This document shows, one piece after another, positions 26,587 through 34,222 of a stretch of 64,000 nucleotides of DNA. Positions within the stretch are counted from its first letter, which is position 1. Each line of letters opens with the position of its first letter. The notes below the pieces were generated by a model that was not told where the DNA came from, ran no database searches, and saw only the letters and a program-made list of their open reading frames with translations. The DNA is from Pseudacidovorax intermedius (lineage in GTDB: Bacteria; Pseudomonadota; Gammaproteobacteria; Burkholderiales; Burkholderiaceae_C), in the NCBI RefSeq assembly GCF_003350475.1, contig NZ_QQAV01000002.1, forward strand, positions 496,001 through 560,000. Reading direction: 5' to 3'. The position numbers were made by a program, and so were the translations under genes.

Positions 26587-27408
26587 TCAGGCCGTGGCCT
26601 GAAGGTCGTGGCGCTGCGAGGCGTGCCAGGGCATGAGCCATCGCTCCACCACCTCGACCGCCAGGAACAGCAGCACACCCATCATCGAAAGCACCACCAG
26701 CGCCGCGAACATCAGCGGCAGGTCGAAGGTGCCCGTGGCGCGTTGCAGCACGAAGCCGATGCCGGAGTTGGCGCCGACGAACTCGCCCACCACGGCGCCC
26801 ACCACCGCCAGCGTGACCGACACCTTCAGTCCGCTGAAGATGGCGGGCAGGGCTTGCGGCAGGCGGAACTTGAGGAAGATCTTGAGCGGGTTGGCGCCCA
26901 TCGAGCGGGCCAGGTCGATCACGTCCGGCTCCACCGACTTGAAGCCCTGCACCGTGGATACGACCACGGGGAAGAAGCCCAGGAGGAAGGCGGCGATGAC
27001 CTTGGGCACGATGCCGAAGCCGAACCACACGACGAACAGCGGTGCCACCGCCACCTTGGGCACGGACTGCGAGAACACGAGCAGCGGGTAGACGAAGCTT
27101 TCGACCGTGCGCGAATAGGCGATCCACATCGCGATCGGCACGCCGATCACCGCCGAAGCGATGAAGCCACCCAGCGTGGCATAGAGCGTGGGCAGGCTCT
27201 GCTGCAGCAGCATCGGCCACTCGGCCACCAGCTGCTTGACCACCGCGGCGGGCGGTGGGATCAGGTAGGGCGGGATCGAGAAGACGCGCACGGCCAGGTC
27301 CCACAGCACCAGCAGCAGCACGAGCAGCCAGACGGGGCGCGTGGCCGGATGCATGAGCCAGCGTTGCAGCTCGAAGCGCGGGCGGGCAGAGGGGGTCGAT
27401 CCATCCAT
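26587..27408 (-). CDS. ABC transporter permease, NitT/TauT type
   Basis: This 273-residue membrane protein has about six hydrophobic segments and the BPD_transp_1 coupling motif in DLARSMGANPLKIFLKFRLPQALPAIFSGL (only the EAA-like GANPLKIFLKFRLP is diagnostic). The ATG at 27408 shares its first base with the last base of the dioxygenase stop (TGATG). A GTG one codon upstream is an alternative start. Translational coupling with the dioxygenase suggests that they act on the same compound. Confidence 0.92.
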   Translation of the reverse strand: MDGSTPSARPRFELQRWLMHPATRPVWLLVLLLVLWDLAVRVFSIPPYLIPPPAAVVKQLVAEWPMLLQQSLPTLYATLGGFIASAVIGVPIAMWIAYSRTVESFVYPLLVFSQSVPKVAVAPLFVVWFGFGIVPKVIAAFLLGFFPVVVSTVQGFKSVEPDVIDLARSMGANPLKIFLKFRLPQALPAIFSGLKVSVTLAVVGAVVGEFVGANSGIGFVLQRATGTFDLPLMFAALVVLSMMGVLLFLAVEVVERWLMPWHASQRHDLQATA

Positions 27409-28148
27409 CACGACACCTGCAGCTTCAGCGAGTGGTCATAGGGCAGGGCCGGCTTCGCGAAATGGTTGGTGTTGCTCACGAAGTGCAGCGCGCAGGCCCG
27501 GCGCCAGTGGCGACTCTCGTTGGGGCCGGAGTAGTGGAAGGTGTTGCCATGGTGGAAGCTCACCCCGCCTTTGCGCACCGGCGCAGGGGTCATCGGCTGG
27601 CGGTCCAGGATCTCGTGCGGCACTTGCAGGTTGTAGGGCTCGTTCTCCGGCGCGAAGTGTTCGTACACCGGCCCCAGGTTGGTGCCGTCGCCGTAGTAGA
27701 GGCAGCCGTTCTCCAGCGTGGCGTCGTCCAGGGCGATCCAGGCGGTCACCATGCCCTCCGGATCCTCGGGGCCGAAATAGAAGTTGTCCTGGTGCGCTGG
27801 CTTGGGGCCACCCCCTTCGGGCGGCTTGAAGAAGATCTGGCTGAAGTACACCGACACGCCCGGGCCGATCAGCGTCTCCACCAGATCGAGCAGTCGTCGG
27901 TCGCGCGCCAGGGCCTGCACGGCCATGCGCTGGGTGTGGGGGTTGTCCAGCTTGCGCAACACGGTGCGGGCCTGAACGCCGCCGTCGACGTACCAGGCGC
28001 GCTGCTCGGGCGGCAGGGCGCCCAGGAAGGACTCGCCCCAGGCCTCGATGTCGTGCACCACGGCATCCATCTCGGTCGGGGTGAACACGCCATTGACCGT
28101 CAGGTGGCCATGGTGCCGGTAATAGGCGGCGTCGTACGCATCCATCAT
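27408..28148 (-). CDS. Phytanoyl-CoA dioxygenase (PhyH) family protein
   Basis: This 246-residue Fe(II)/2-oxoglutarate-dependent oxygenase fold has the iron-binding HxD at His119-Gln-Asp121 (PAHQDNFYFG). The distal His and the 2-oxoglutarate Arg lie in the segment HHGNTFHYSGPNESRHWRRA, with His205 as the likely ligand. All three facial-triad positions are therefore present and activity is expected. A GAGGAG site precedes the ATG. Members hydroxylate small molecules such as ectoine, phosphonates or taurine-like compounds. Placement between a binding protein and an ABC permease suggests that it makes the first attack on the imported substrate. Confidence 0.87.
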   Translation of the reverse strand: MMDAYDAAYYRHHGHLTVNGVFTPTEMDAVVHDIEAWGESFLGALPPEQRAWYVDGGVQARTVLRKLDNPHTQRMAVQALARDRRLLDLVETLIGPGVSVYFSQIFFKPPEGGGPKPAHQDNFYFGPEDPEGMVTAWIALDDATLENGCLYYGDGTNLGPVYEHFAPENEPYNLQVPHEILDRQPMTPAPVRKGGVSFHHGNTFHYSGPNESRHWRRACALHFVSNTNHFAKPALPYDHSLKLQVS

Positions 28149-28188
28149 GGGACTTCGCTCCTCGAGTTTGGAAGGCGGAAGGGGCCGG

Positions 28189-28206
28189 GGCGGCGGCGCC
28201 GCCGCC
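28189..28206. repeat. Perfect 18-bp GC palindrome between cluster genes
   Basis: GGCGGCGGC (28189-28197) is directly followed by its reverse complement GCCGCCGCC. It lies between the Bug gene stop and the PhyH start on the minus strand. In RNA it would form a stable stem that could protect the upstream Bug message and give it a higher level than the rest of the operon. Confidence 0.5.
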
Positions 28207-28211
28207 GTGCG

Positions 28212-29189
28212 TCACTGCTGGGCCGCCAGGCCGGCGGCCTTGACCACCGAAGCGTTGCCGGCGATCTCGTCCTTGATGTAGGCGTCGAACTGCTCGGGCT
28301 TGAGCGTCCAGGTGTCGGCGCCCAGCTTGGCGAAGCGCTCCTTGACCTCGGGCGTGGCCAGGGCCTTGAGCACCTCGGCGTGCAGCCGCTCGATCACGGG
28401 GCGCGGTGTCTTGGCCGGGGCCATCATGCCGATCCAGAAGTTGAATTCGGAGCCGGGCACGCCGGCTTCGGCCGTGGTGGGCACGTCGGGCAGAGCGCTG
28501 GCGCGTTTCGGCGATCCCACCGCCAGGGCCAGCAACTGGCCTTCGCGGATCTGCCCGATCACGGGGGCGATGGGCGAGAAGTAGTAGTCGACGCGGCCGG
28601 CCAGCACCTCGGTGACGGCCTCGGCCGAGCCCTTGAAGGGAATGTTGGTCGCAGCTATGCGCGCCGCCAGCTTGAACTTCTCGGCATTGAGGTGCGTGGC
28701 GCTGCCCTGGCCGGCCGAGGCGAAGTTGAGCTTGCCCGGCTGGGCGCGCGCGGCGGCCAGCAGATCGCCCAGCGTGCGGTAGCCCTTCTGCGGCGACACC
28801 ACCAGCGCATTCGACAGCGAGGAGATCGGTGTCACGCCCGCAAAGTCGCGCACTGTGTCGAAGGGCAGCTTGGCGAAGGTGGACGGGCTGACGGTGTGCG
28901 AGGACGAATGGATCATCACCGTGTAGCCGTCCGGCGCGGCCGAGGCGACGGCCGCCTGCCCGATGGTGCCGCTCGCGCCGCCGCGGTTGTCGATGACCAG
29001 CTGCTGGCCCATGCTCTGGCTCATCTTGTCGGTGATGGCGCGGGCAATGATGTCGGTGGTGCTGCCGGCCGCGAAGGGCACGATCACGCGGATCGGCTTG
29101 CTGGGGTAGGCGGCCTCGGCCAGTGCGGGCGCCGAGGCGACGGACAGGGTGAAAGCGGCCGCCAGGGCGGCGCCGGCAACAAAGCGCAT
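28212..29189 (-). CDS. Bug/TctC family periplasmic substrate-binding protein
   Basis: This 325-residue exported protein has a signal peptide MRFVAGAALAAAFTLSVASA and a mature start at AYPSKPIRVIVPFAAGSTTD, then VIDNRGGASGTIG, the hallmarks of Bug receptors. It is the first gene after the 18-bp palindrome, with an AGGAGA ribosome-binding site, and heads the minus-strand cluster. No TctA/TctB genes accompany it, while a full NitT-type ABC importer with its own receptor follows. The cluster therefore has two unrelated binding proteins. Confidence 0.9.
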   Translation of the reverse strand: MRFVAGAALAAAFTLSVASAPALAEAAYPSKPIRVIVPFAAGSTTDIIARAITDKMSQSMGQQLVIDNRGGASGTIGQAAVASAAPDGYTVMIHSSSHTVSPSTFAKLPFDTVRDFAGVTPISSLSNALVVSPQKGYRTLGDLLAAARAQPGKLNFASAGQGSATHLNAEKFKLAARIAATNIPFKGSAEAVTEVLAGRVDYYFSPIAPVIGQIREGQLLALAVGSPKRASALPDVPTTAEAGVPGSEFNFWIGMMAPAKTPRPVIERLHAEVLKALATPEVKERFAKLGADTWTLKPEQFDAYIKDEIAGNASVVKAAGLAAQQ

Positions 29190-29209
29190 CGGTCTTGTCT
29201 CCTGTTTTT

Positions 29210-29227
29210 ATTCACCAATTGGTGAAT
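29210..29227. promoter_or_regulatory. Perfect 18-bp palindromic operator, probable TetR site
   Basis: ATTCACCAATTGGTGAAT is a perfect 18-base palindrome, 20 bases upstream of the Bug start codon and 64 bases downstream of the tetR stop. A degenerate copy lies directly before tetR at 29942-29959 (13 of 18 bases identical). Length, symmetry and position are those of a TetR-family operator overlapping the promoter of the catabolic cluster. Confidence 0.75.
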
Positions 29228-29290
29228 TTAGGAGATTCTGTCTCCGAGGCTCTCGCGCCGTCAACGCGTCCTCGTCGGTAGATACCCGGG

Positions 29291-29935
29291 TCAGTGCATC
29301 AGGTAGCCCAGCACCAATTCCGTCATGTGGGACAGCCGCTGCGCCATGGCCTTGGGCGCGCGCAGGTCACGCCCGAAGATGGCCGAGAGCGTGTGGTTGT
29401 TCGACAGGTAGAAGTAGCACAGCGAGGCGATCGAGATGTAGAGCTGGATGGGGTCGACGCCCGCGCGGAAGACGCCCGAACGGCGGCCTCGCTCGACCAC
29501 GCCGTCCAGAAGCTGCACCAGCGGCGAGTTCATCTCCTGGATGCGGTCGGAGCGGCGCAGATGCTCGGCGCGGTGCAGGTTCTCGCTGTTGAGCAGGGTG
29601 ATGAACTCCGGATGCTCCAGGTAGTAGTGCCAGGTGAAGGAGATCAGGCGCCGCACCGCCTCCACCGGCTCGACCTCGTCCAGGTGCAGCTGCTGCTCGG
29701 CCATGCGGATGTCGGCATAGACGCGCTCGAGCACGGCCAGGAACAGGTCGTCCTTGCTGCCGAAGTAGTAGTAGATGAGGCGCTTGTTGACGTCGGCGCG
29801 TTCGGCGATGCGGTCCATCCGTGCGCCGGCAAGGCCGTGTCCGGCGAACTCTTCGCGCGCAGCCAGCAGGATGGCGGCCTGCGAGCGGTCGGCATCGCGC
29901 AGGCGCGTTTCGGAGAGGGTGGGGTCGTCGCTCAT
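29291..29935 (-). CDS. TetR/AcrR family transcriptional regulator
   Basis: This 214-residue regulator has its N-terminal helix-turn-helix at about residues 18-63 (ILLAAREEFAGHGLAGARMD, then RIAERADVNKRLIYYYFGSKDDL). The C-terminal part includes HYYLEHPEFITLLNSENLHR and SIASLCYFYLSNN, as in the RutR/YcdC-like group whose members sense catabolites. It is oriented with the cluster and flanked by two related palindromes, one before the cluster and one before itself. It is therefore probably a self-regulating local repressor relieved by the substrate or an intermediate. Confidence 0.9.
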   Translation of the reverse strand: MSDDPTLSETRLRDADRSQAAILLAAREEFAGHGLAGARMDRIAERADVNKRLIYYYFGSKDDLFLAVLERVYADIRMAEQQLHLDEVEPVEAVRRLISFTWHYYLEHPEFITLLNSENLHRAEHLRRSDRIQEMNSPLVQLLDGVVERGRRSGVFRAGVDPIQLYISIASLCYFYLSNNHTLSAIFGRDLRAPKAMAQRLSHMTELVLGYLMH

Positions 29936-29941
29936 CTTTTA

Positions 29942-29959
29942 ATTCACTATATGGTTAAC
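29942..29959. promoter_or_regulatory. Degenerate copy of the TetR operator before tetR
   Basis: ATTCACTATATGGTTAAC matches the perfect palindrome at 29210-29227 in 13 of 18 positions and lies 7-24 bases upstream of the tetR start. It sits in the 102-base divergent gap to the TPP enzyme gene, so it could affect both directions. Autoregulation of tetR is the simplest reading. Confidence 0.6.
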
Positions 29960-30037
29960 TAAGGCCGCCGGCAACGCGGGCTGCCGATAATCGCCCAACT
30001 TTCTGCAGCTTCCGGCGCCCGCGCCTCACTTCACCTC

Positions 30038-31744
30038 ATGACCGCTTCCCGTCCCGCCGGCCATCTGCTGGTCGAATGCCTCGTCGCCCAAGGTGTTTCC
30101 CATGTATTCGGCGTGCCGGGCGAAAGCTTCCTGGCGGCGCTCGATGGCTTCCATGACCACGAGGCGCAGATCCGCTTCGTGGCCTGCCGGCAGGAAGGCG
30201 GTGCCGCCTTCATGGCCGAGGCCCACGGCAAGCTGAGCGGGCGCCCGGGCGTGTGCTTCGTGACGCGCGGGCCGGGCGCCACCAACGCGTCCATCGGTGT
30301 GCATACCGCCTTCCAGGATTCGACGCCGATGGTGCTGCTGGTCGGGGATGTGGGCAGCGATTTCCGCGACCGCGAGGCCTTCCAGGAGGTGGACTTCGCC
30401 AGTTTCTTCGGCCCCAGCACGAAGGGTTTCGCCAAGCGGGTCGAGCGCGTGGACGATGCCGATCGCTTGCCGGAGTACGTGGCCCGTGCCTTCGCGACCG
30501 CCATGAGCGGCCGCCCGGGCCCGGTGGTGCTGGTGCTGCCCGAGGACATGCTGCGGGCGCCGACCGCAGCCCTGCCGCTGCCGCGCGTCGAACCGCCGCA
30601 GGCCTGGGCCGACCCGGGCGCGCTTCGCACCCTGCGCACGATGCTGCTGGCCGCCGAGCGGCCGCTGGTCATTGTGGGCGGCGGTGGCTGGACGCCGCAG
30701 GCTGCCCAGGCACTGCAGCGCTTTGCCGAGAACTGGCAACTGCCGGTGGCCAATGCCTTCCGCTTCCAGGACACCTTCGACAACCACCATCCGCTCTACG
30801 CCGGCGACGTGGGCATCGCCATCAACCCGCGCTTGGCGGCCCATGTGCGCGAGAGCGACCTCGTGATTGCCATCGGTCCGCGGCTGGGCGAGATGACCAC
30901 GGGCGGCTACACGCTGCTGGAGGCGCCGCGCAGTCGCCAGAAGCTGGTGCATTTCCACGCCAGCGGGGAAGAGCTTCATCGCGTGTACCAGGCCGACCTG
31001 GCGTTCAACACCACCATGAATGCCGCGGCCCGTGCGCTGGAAGTGCTGACCGCCCCGCCGGAGGTGCCCTGGGCCGGCTGGGCGCAGCAGGTCCATGCCA
31101 GCTACGAGGCCAACCTGGTGCCGCAACCACTGCCCGGCCCCGTCGACATGGCCGCCATCGTCGGCGTCGTGCAGAAGCACCTGCCCGCCGATGCGGTGGT
31201 AACCAATGGCGCCGGCAACTTCGCCAGCTGGATGCACCGCTTTTTTCGTCACCATGGCCTGGCCAAGGGCTTCAAGACGCAGCTCGCGCCCACCAGCGGC
31301 GCGATGGGCTACGGCGTGCCGGCGGGCATCGCCGCCAGCATCGTGTCGGGCCGGGTGGCCTTCACCGTGGCGGGCGACGGCGACTTCCTGATGAACGGCC
31401 AGGAACTGGCCACGGCCATGCAGCAGGGCGGCCGCAGCATCGTGGTGCTGCTCAACAACGGCATGTTCGGCACCATCCGCATGCACCAGGAGCGCGAGTA
31501 CCCCACGCGCATCAGCGGGACGGCCCTGGGCAATCCGGATTTCTGCGCACTCGCCCGCGCCTACGGCTATGCGGCGGAACGCGTGACGCGCACAGAGGAC
31601 TTCGAGGCGGCGTTGTTGCGCGCGCTGGAGGCGCCGACCGGCACACTGATCGAGATTCCGCTCGACCCCGAAGTGATCACCACGCGCACGACGCTCGGCG
31701 CGATCCGGGAGGCTGCCATCGCCAAGGGCGCGGCTGCTGGCTGA
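30038..31744 (+). CDS. Thiamine pyrophosphate-dependent enzyme, acetolactate synthase-like
   Basis: This 568-residue enzyme has the three-domain TPP fold. The N-terminal domain has HVFGVPGESFLAALDG and RQEGGAAFMAEAHGKLSGRP (the cofactor-activating Glu). The central domain follows, and the C-terminal TPP motif GDGDFLMNGQELATAMQ ends in NN. It resembles the large catalytic subunit of acetohydroxyacid synthase, but no small subunit gene is adjacent, so it is probably a decarboxylase or ligase of another 2-oxo acid. It is divergent from tetR across 102 bases that hold an operator-like site, and a GATAAT -10 box lies about 50 bases upstream. Confidence 0.85.
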   Translation: MTASRPAGHLLVECLVAQGVSHVFGVPGESFLAALDGFHDHEAQIRFVACRQEGGAAFMAEAHGKLSGRPGVCFVTRGPGATNASIGVHTAFQDSTPMVLLVGDVGSDFRDREAFQEVDFASFFGPSTKGFAKRVERVDDADRLPEYVARAFATAMSGRPGPVVLVLPEDMLRAPTAALPLPRVEPPQAWADPGALRTLRTMLLAAERPLVIVGGGGWTPQAAQALQRFAENWQLPVANAFRFQDTFDNHHPLYAGDVGIAINPRLAAHVRESDLVIAIGPRLGEMTTGGYTLLEAPRSRQKLVHFHASGEELHRVYQADLAFNTTMNAAARALEVLTAPPEVPWAGWAQQVHASYEANLVPQPLPGPVDMAAIVGVVQKHLPADAVVTNGAGNFASWMHRFFRHHGLAKGFKTQLAPTSGAMGYGVPAGIAASIVSGRVAFTVAGDGDFLMNGQELATAMQQGGRSIVVLLNNGMFGTIRMHQEREYPTRISGTALGNPDFCALARAYGYAAERVTRTEDFEAALLRALEAPTGTLIEIPLDPEVITTRTTLGAIREAAIAKGAAAG

Positions 31745-31810
31745 CGTGCTGAACGGCCGGGTGTCGGCTTTTTCGATCCAGGCCCACTGTCAGGCCCGAT
31801 AGGCAAAGAA

Positions 31811-31837
31811 AAAGGGACGTGCATTGCACGTCCCTTT
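31811..31837. terminator. Bidirectional terminator between the TPP enzyme and the H1-like gene
   Basis: AAAGGGACGTGC (31811-31822), loop ATT and GCACGTCCCTTT (31826-31837) form a perfect 12-pair stem. T residues follow on the plus strand and A residues precede it, serving both convergent genes. Confidence 0.9.
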
Positions 31838-31858
31838 CTGCTGGCCGGAAGGCGCGTC

Positions 31859-32257
31859 TTACTTGACGTGCGAGCCGATCAGCGAGGCCAGTTCGAACAT
31901 CGAGACCTGGGCCTTGCCGAAGATTTCCTTCAGCTTGGCGTCGGCGTTGATCATCCGCTTGTTGGCCTTGTCCTGCAGGTTGTTCTTCTTGATGTAGTCC
32001 CACAGCTTGCTCACGATGGCAGTGCGGGGCAGCGGGGTGCTGCCGACCACGGCGGCCAGCGCGGGGCTGGGGGTGAGGGCCTTCATGAAGGCGGCGTTGG
32101 GTGTGCGCTTGGCAGCGACCTTCTTGGCAGCAGCCTTCTTCGCCGGTGCGGCGGCCGTCTTGGCCGGAGCTGCCTTCTTCGCCGGGGCCGCCTTCTTGGC
32201 AGGCGCCGCGGCCTTCTTCGCCGGCGCCTTCGCCGGAGCTTTCTTTGCAGTTGCCAT
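31859..32257 (-). CDS. SWIB/MDM2 domain protein with histone H1-like N-terminal tail
   Basis: This 132-residue protein combines a lysine/alanine/proline tail (residues 1-52, repeats of the type KKAAPAKK) with a SWIB domain from about residue 55 (LAAVVGSTPLPRTAIVSKLW and NNLQDKANKRMINADAKL). The tail resembles bacterial H1-like nucleoid proteins and should bind DNA without sequence specificity. SWIB domains are known from chromatin remodelling in eukaryotes, topoisomerase fusions in chlamydiae and many Burkholderiales. It is a probable nucleoid-associated protein. The repeat-rich tail may vary in length between strains. Confidence 0.88.
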   Translation of the reverse strand: MATAKKAPAKAPAKKAAAPAKKAAPAKKAAPAKTAAAPAKKAAAKKVAAKRTPNAAFMKALTPSPALAAVVGSTPLPRTAIVSKLWDYIKKNNLQDKANKRMINADAKLKEIFGKAQVSMFELASLIGSHVK

Positions 32258-32417
32258 GGTTGAGTCCTTGTCGTTGGATAGATGCAGTCTTCCCAATGAA
32301 AACGGTGTCTTCCTGGGTGTCCCTGATGCTAATGGAGAAGAAACGCCTTTCCAAGGGAGAACAAGGCTTTTCAAAGGGCCGCGTTGCTTTTTTTCCGAGG
32401 GAACGGGCCTGCGCCAT

Positions 32418-33395
32418 TCAAAGCTGCGTCTGCGTTGTTCCGCGACTGCGCGAAGGCCATGTGGCCAGTACGACACCGGCCAGCGCGGCAGCAAAGGCCA
32501 GCAGTTGCAACGCCGACAGCGACTCGCCGAGCACGAACACGCCCACGAGCGCCGCCGCCACTGGCAACATCACCGTGAAGACACCGGCCTGCGAGGCTGG
32601 CACGCCACCCTTCAGTCCGGTCATCCAGAGCCACACCGTCCAGATGCTGGCCGCCAGGGCGTAGGCCACCAGCAGCATCCACATGCCCGACGGAACCGCG
32701 GCGAAGTCGAAATGCCAGGCCAGCGCGACGCCGAACGGGGTGCTCAGCGCCAAGCCCCACAGGTTGATCAGTGCGGAGATGCGGCGAGGCCCCAGCCGAC
32801 CCGTGAGCGATTTGCCGATGACCGCATAGGCCGCTTCGCACAGCACCGCGCAGAACACCAGCAGGTTGCCGAGCCAGGGCATTGCCGGCGCGCCGCCGGT
32901 GGCGTCCGCATGGGCCGGATGCGGGGCCAGCGCCAACAGGCCGATGCCCGCGGCGGCGCAACCGATGGCCGCCACCACGCGCGCGCCGATGCGCTCGCGC
33001 AGGAACAGCCAACTGCCGATGGCCACCATCGCGGGAATGGCCGCCATGATCACGCCCGCCGAGACCGCGCTCGTCATGCGCACGCCGAACAGCATGAAGA
33101 TGGAGAAGAGGAAGTTGCCTAGGAAGGATTCGAGGAACACCAGCACACGCGTTCGCCCGGTCATCGGCGGCTCGTCGGCGGGCTTGCGCAGCCAGTGCGG
33201 CATCGCGAGTGCAGCGATGCCGAAGCGCAGCCAGGCCAGCAGCAGCACCGGAAAGGTCGCCGCCAGTGGCTTGGACAGCGCCACATAGCTGCCGACGAGC
33301 GTCATGCTGAGCGCCAGGCAACCATAGGAAAGCAGGCGATGGGACGAGGTCGGCGCAGAGGAGGGCGTCACTAGACTGTTCTTTCTTTCCTTCAT
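32418..33395 (-). CDS. DMT superfamily permease (EamA family)
   Basis: This 325-residue membrane protein has two EamA repeats. Landmarks are SMTLVGSYVALSKPLAATFP, MTSAVSAGVIMAAIPAMVAI, FCAVLCEAAYAVIGKSL and GVFTVMLPVAAALVGVFVLG. It is a probable exporter of amino acids or other metabolites. It is divergent from the gamma-glutamylcyclotransferase-like gene with only 38 bases between the starts. It differs clearly in sequence from the EamA protein at 18941. Confidence 0.88.
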   Translation of the reverse strand: MKERKNSLVTPSSAPTSSHRLLSYGCLALSMTLVGSYVALSKPLAATFPVLLLAWLRFGIAALAMPHWLRKPADEPPMTGRTRVLVFLESFLGNFLFSIFMLFGVRMTSAVSAGVIMAAIPAMVAIGSWLFLRERIGARVVAAIGCAAAGIGLLALAPHPAHADATGGAPAMPWLGNLLVFCAVLCEAAYAVIGKSLTGRLGPRRISALINLWGLALSTPFGVALAWHFDFAAVPSGMWMLLVAYALAASIWTVWLWMTGLKGGVPASQAGVFTVMLPVAAALVGVFVLGESLSALQLLAFAAALAGVVLATWPSRSRGTTQTQL

Positions 33396-33433
33396 GCTCC
33401 GCTCTAGCGCTTTCGCGCGCGGGGCGGTCGATC

Positions 33434-33883
33434 ATGCCTGAGCCGCTGAACACCTTCCTTCCGGATCGCGCCCCGGCGCAGCCACGCGCCGTGTTCGTCT
33501 ATGGCACCTTGCGGCGCCGGGGCAGCAATGACATCCATCGCTTCGGACCACCGGCCCCGCGCTTCCGCGGCGCAGGCTGCATCGCCGGTGTGCTGCACGA
33601 CCTGGGGCCGTATCCGGGCGTGGTGCTCGGGGGAGACGGCCGGGTCGTGGGCGAGGTGTACGAGGTCGCGCCGGAGGTCGAGCGCGCACTCGATGCGCTG
33701 GAGGAGGTCCAGGATGACGACGAAGGCGAGTACCGTCGGCGCCACGTGTCGGTTGCGCTCGACGAGGGGCGGCAGGTTACGTGCCTGGTCTACGAGATCC
33801 ATCCACGGCACGTCCGCGGGACGCCGGTGATTCCGTCGGGCGACTGGATTGCGCATTGGCAGGCGCGGCAAGGGCGTGGATGA
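33434..33883 (+). CDS. Gamma-glutamylcyclotransferase family (AIG2-like) protein
   Basis: This 149-residue protein has the family substrate-binding loop YGTLR at residues 23-27 and the expected catalytic acid in VVGEVYEV (Glu74). Members convert gamma-glutamyl-amines or gamma-glutamyl dipeptides to 5-oxoproline; many bacterial copies are uncharacterised. It shares a 38-base intergenic gap with the divergent DMT permease. Confidence 0.85.
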   Translation: MPEPLNTFLPDRAPAQPRAVFVYGTLRRRGSNDIHRFGPPAPRFRGAGCIAGVLHDLGPYPGVVLGGDGRVVGEVYEVAPEVERALDALEEVQDDDEGEYRRRHVSVALDEGRQVTCLVYEIHPRHVRGTPVIPSGDWIAHWQARQGRG

Positions 33884-34222
33884 GCGATGGCTCCATGAGG
33901 TCAAGGCTCCGTCTTTTCGCCTGCGGTGCACCTGGGGATTTACGCGTTGCCGCCGTTCGATGGCCGGGCGCATCGCCTTCCACGCAAGGAAAAGGCATTT
34001 CTCATAGTGGGATATAGGATCGGACGGACGTACTTTTGTCTTTCATGACAAAGAAGTGAATTTCTCGATGCGGAATTTGATCTCTAACTCATTGAATTCA
34101 TTGGACTAAAAAAAGTCTTATATAAGACATAAGACACAAGAGGTGGCCATAAAGTAGAGGCCAAGCAGCGACCTCGCCGCCCAGCCTTCCGACCACGCAT
34201 TGCAACCTTGGAGTTCAGCACC
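33884..34222 (+). other. AT-rich regulatory gap before aceA
   Basis: This 339-base gap has no convincing gene. Its first half is ordinary GC-rich DNA. From about 33990 it becomes AT-rich, unlike the surroundings. It contains an inverted repeat TTTGTC (34035-34040), six bases, GACAAA (34047-34052), and the strong palindrome at 34115-34128. The isocitrate lyase promoter must lie here. Confidence 0.6.
34115..34135. promoter_or_regulatory. Palindromic operator candidate before aceA
   Basis: GTCTTATATAAGAC (34115-34128) is a perfect 14-base palindrome, followed at once by a further half-site ATAAGAC (34129-34135). It is 88 bases upstream of the aceA ATG. The shape fits a GntR-family dimer site. 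Isocitrate lyase is normally repressed outside acetate or fatty acid growth. The regulator itself is not in the window. Confidence 0.55.

Noticed and set aside
29990-31744. Assignment of the TPP enzyme as biosynthetic ilvB
   Set aside because: No ilvN small subunit or ilvC is adjacent, and the location beside the TetR switch fits another role. The family call is kept general.
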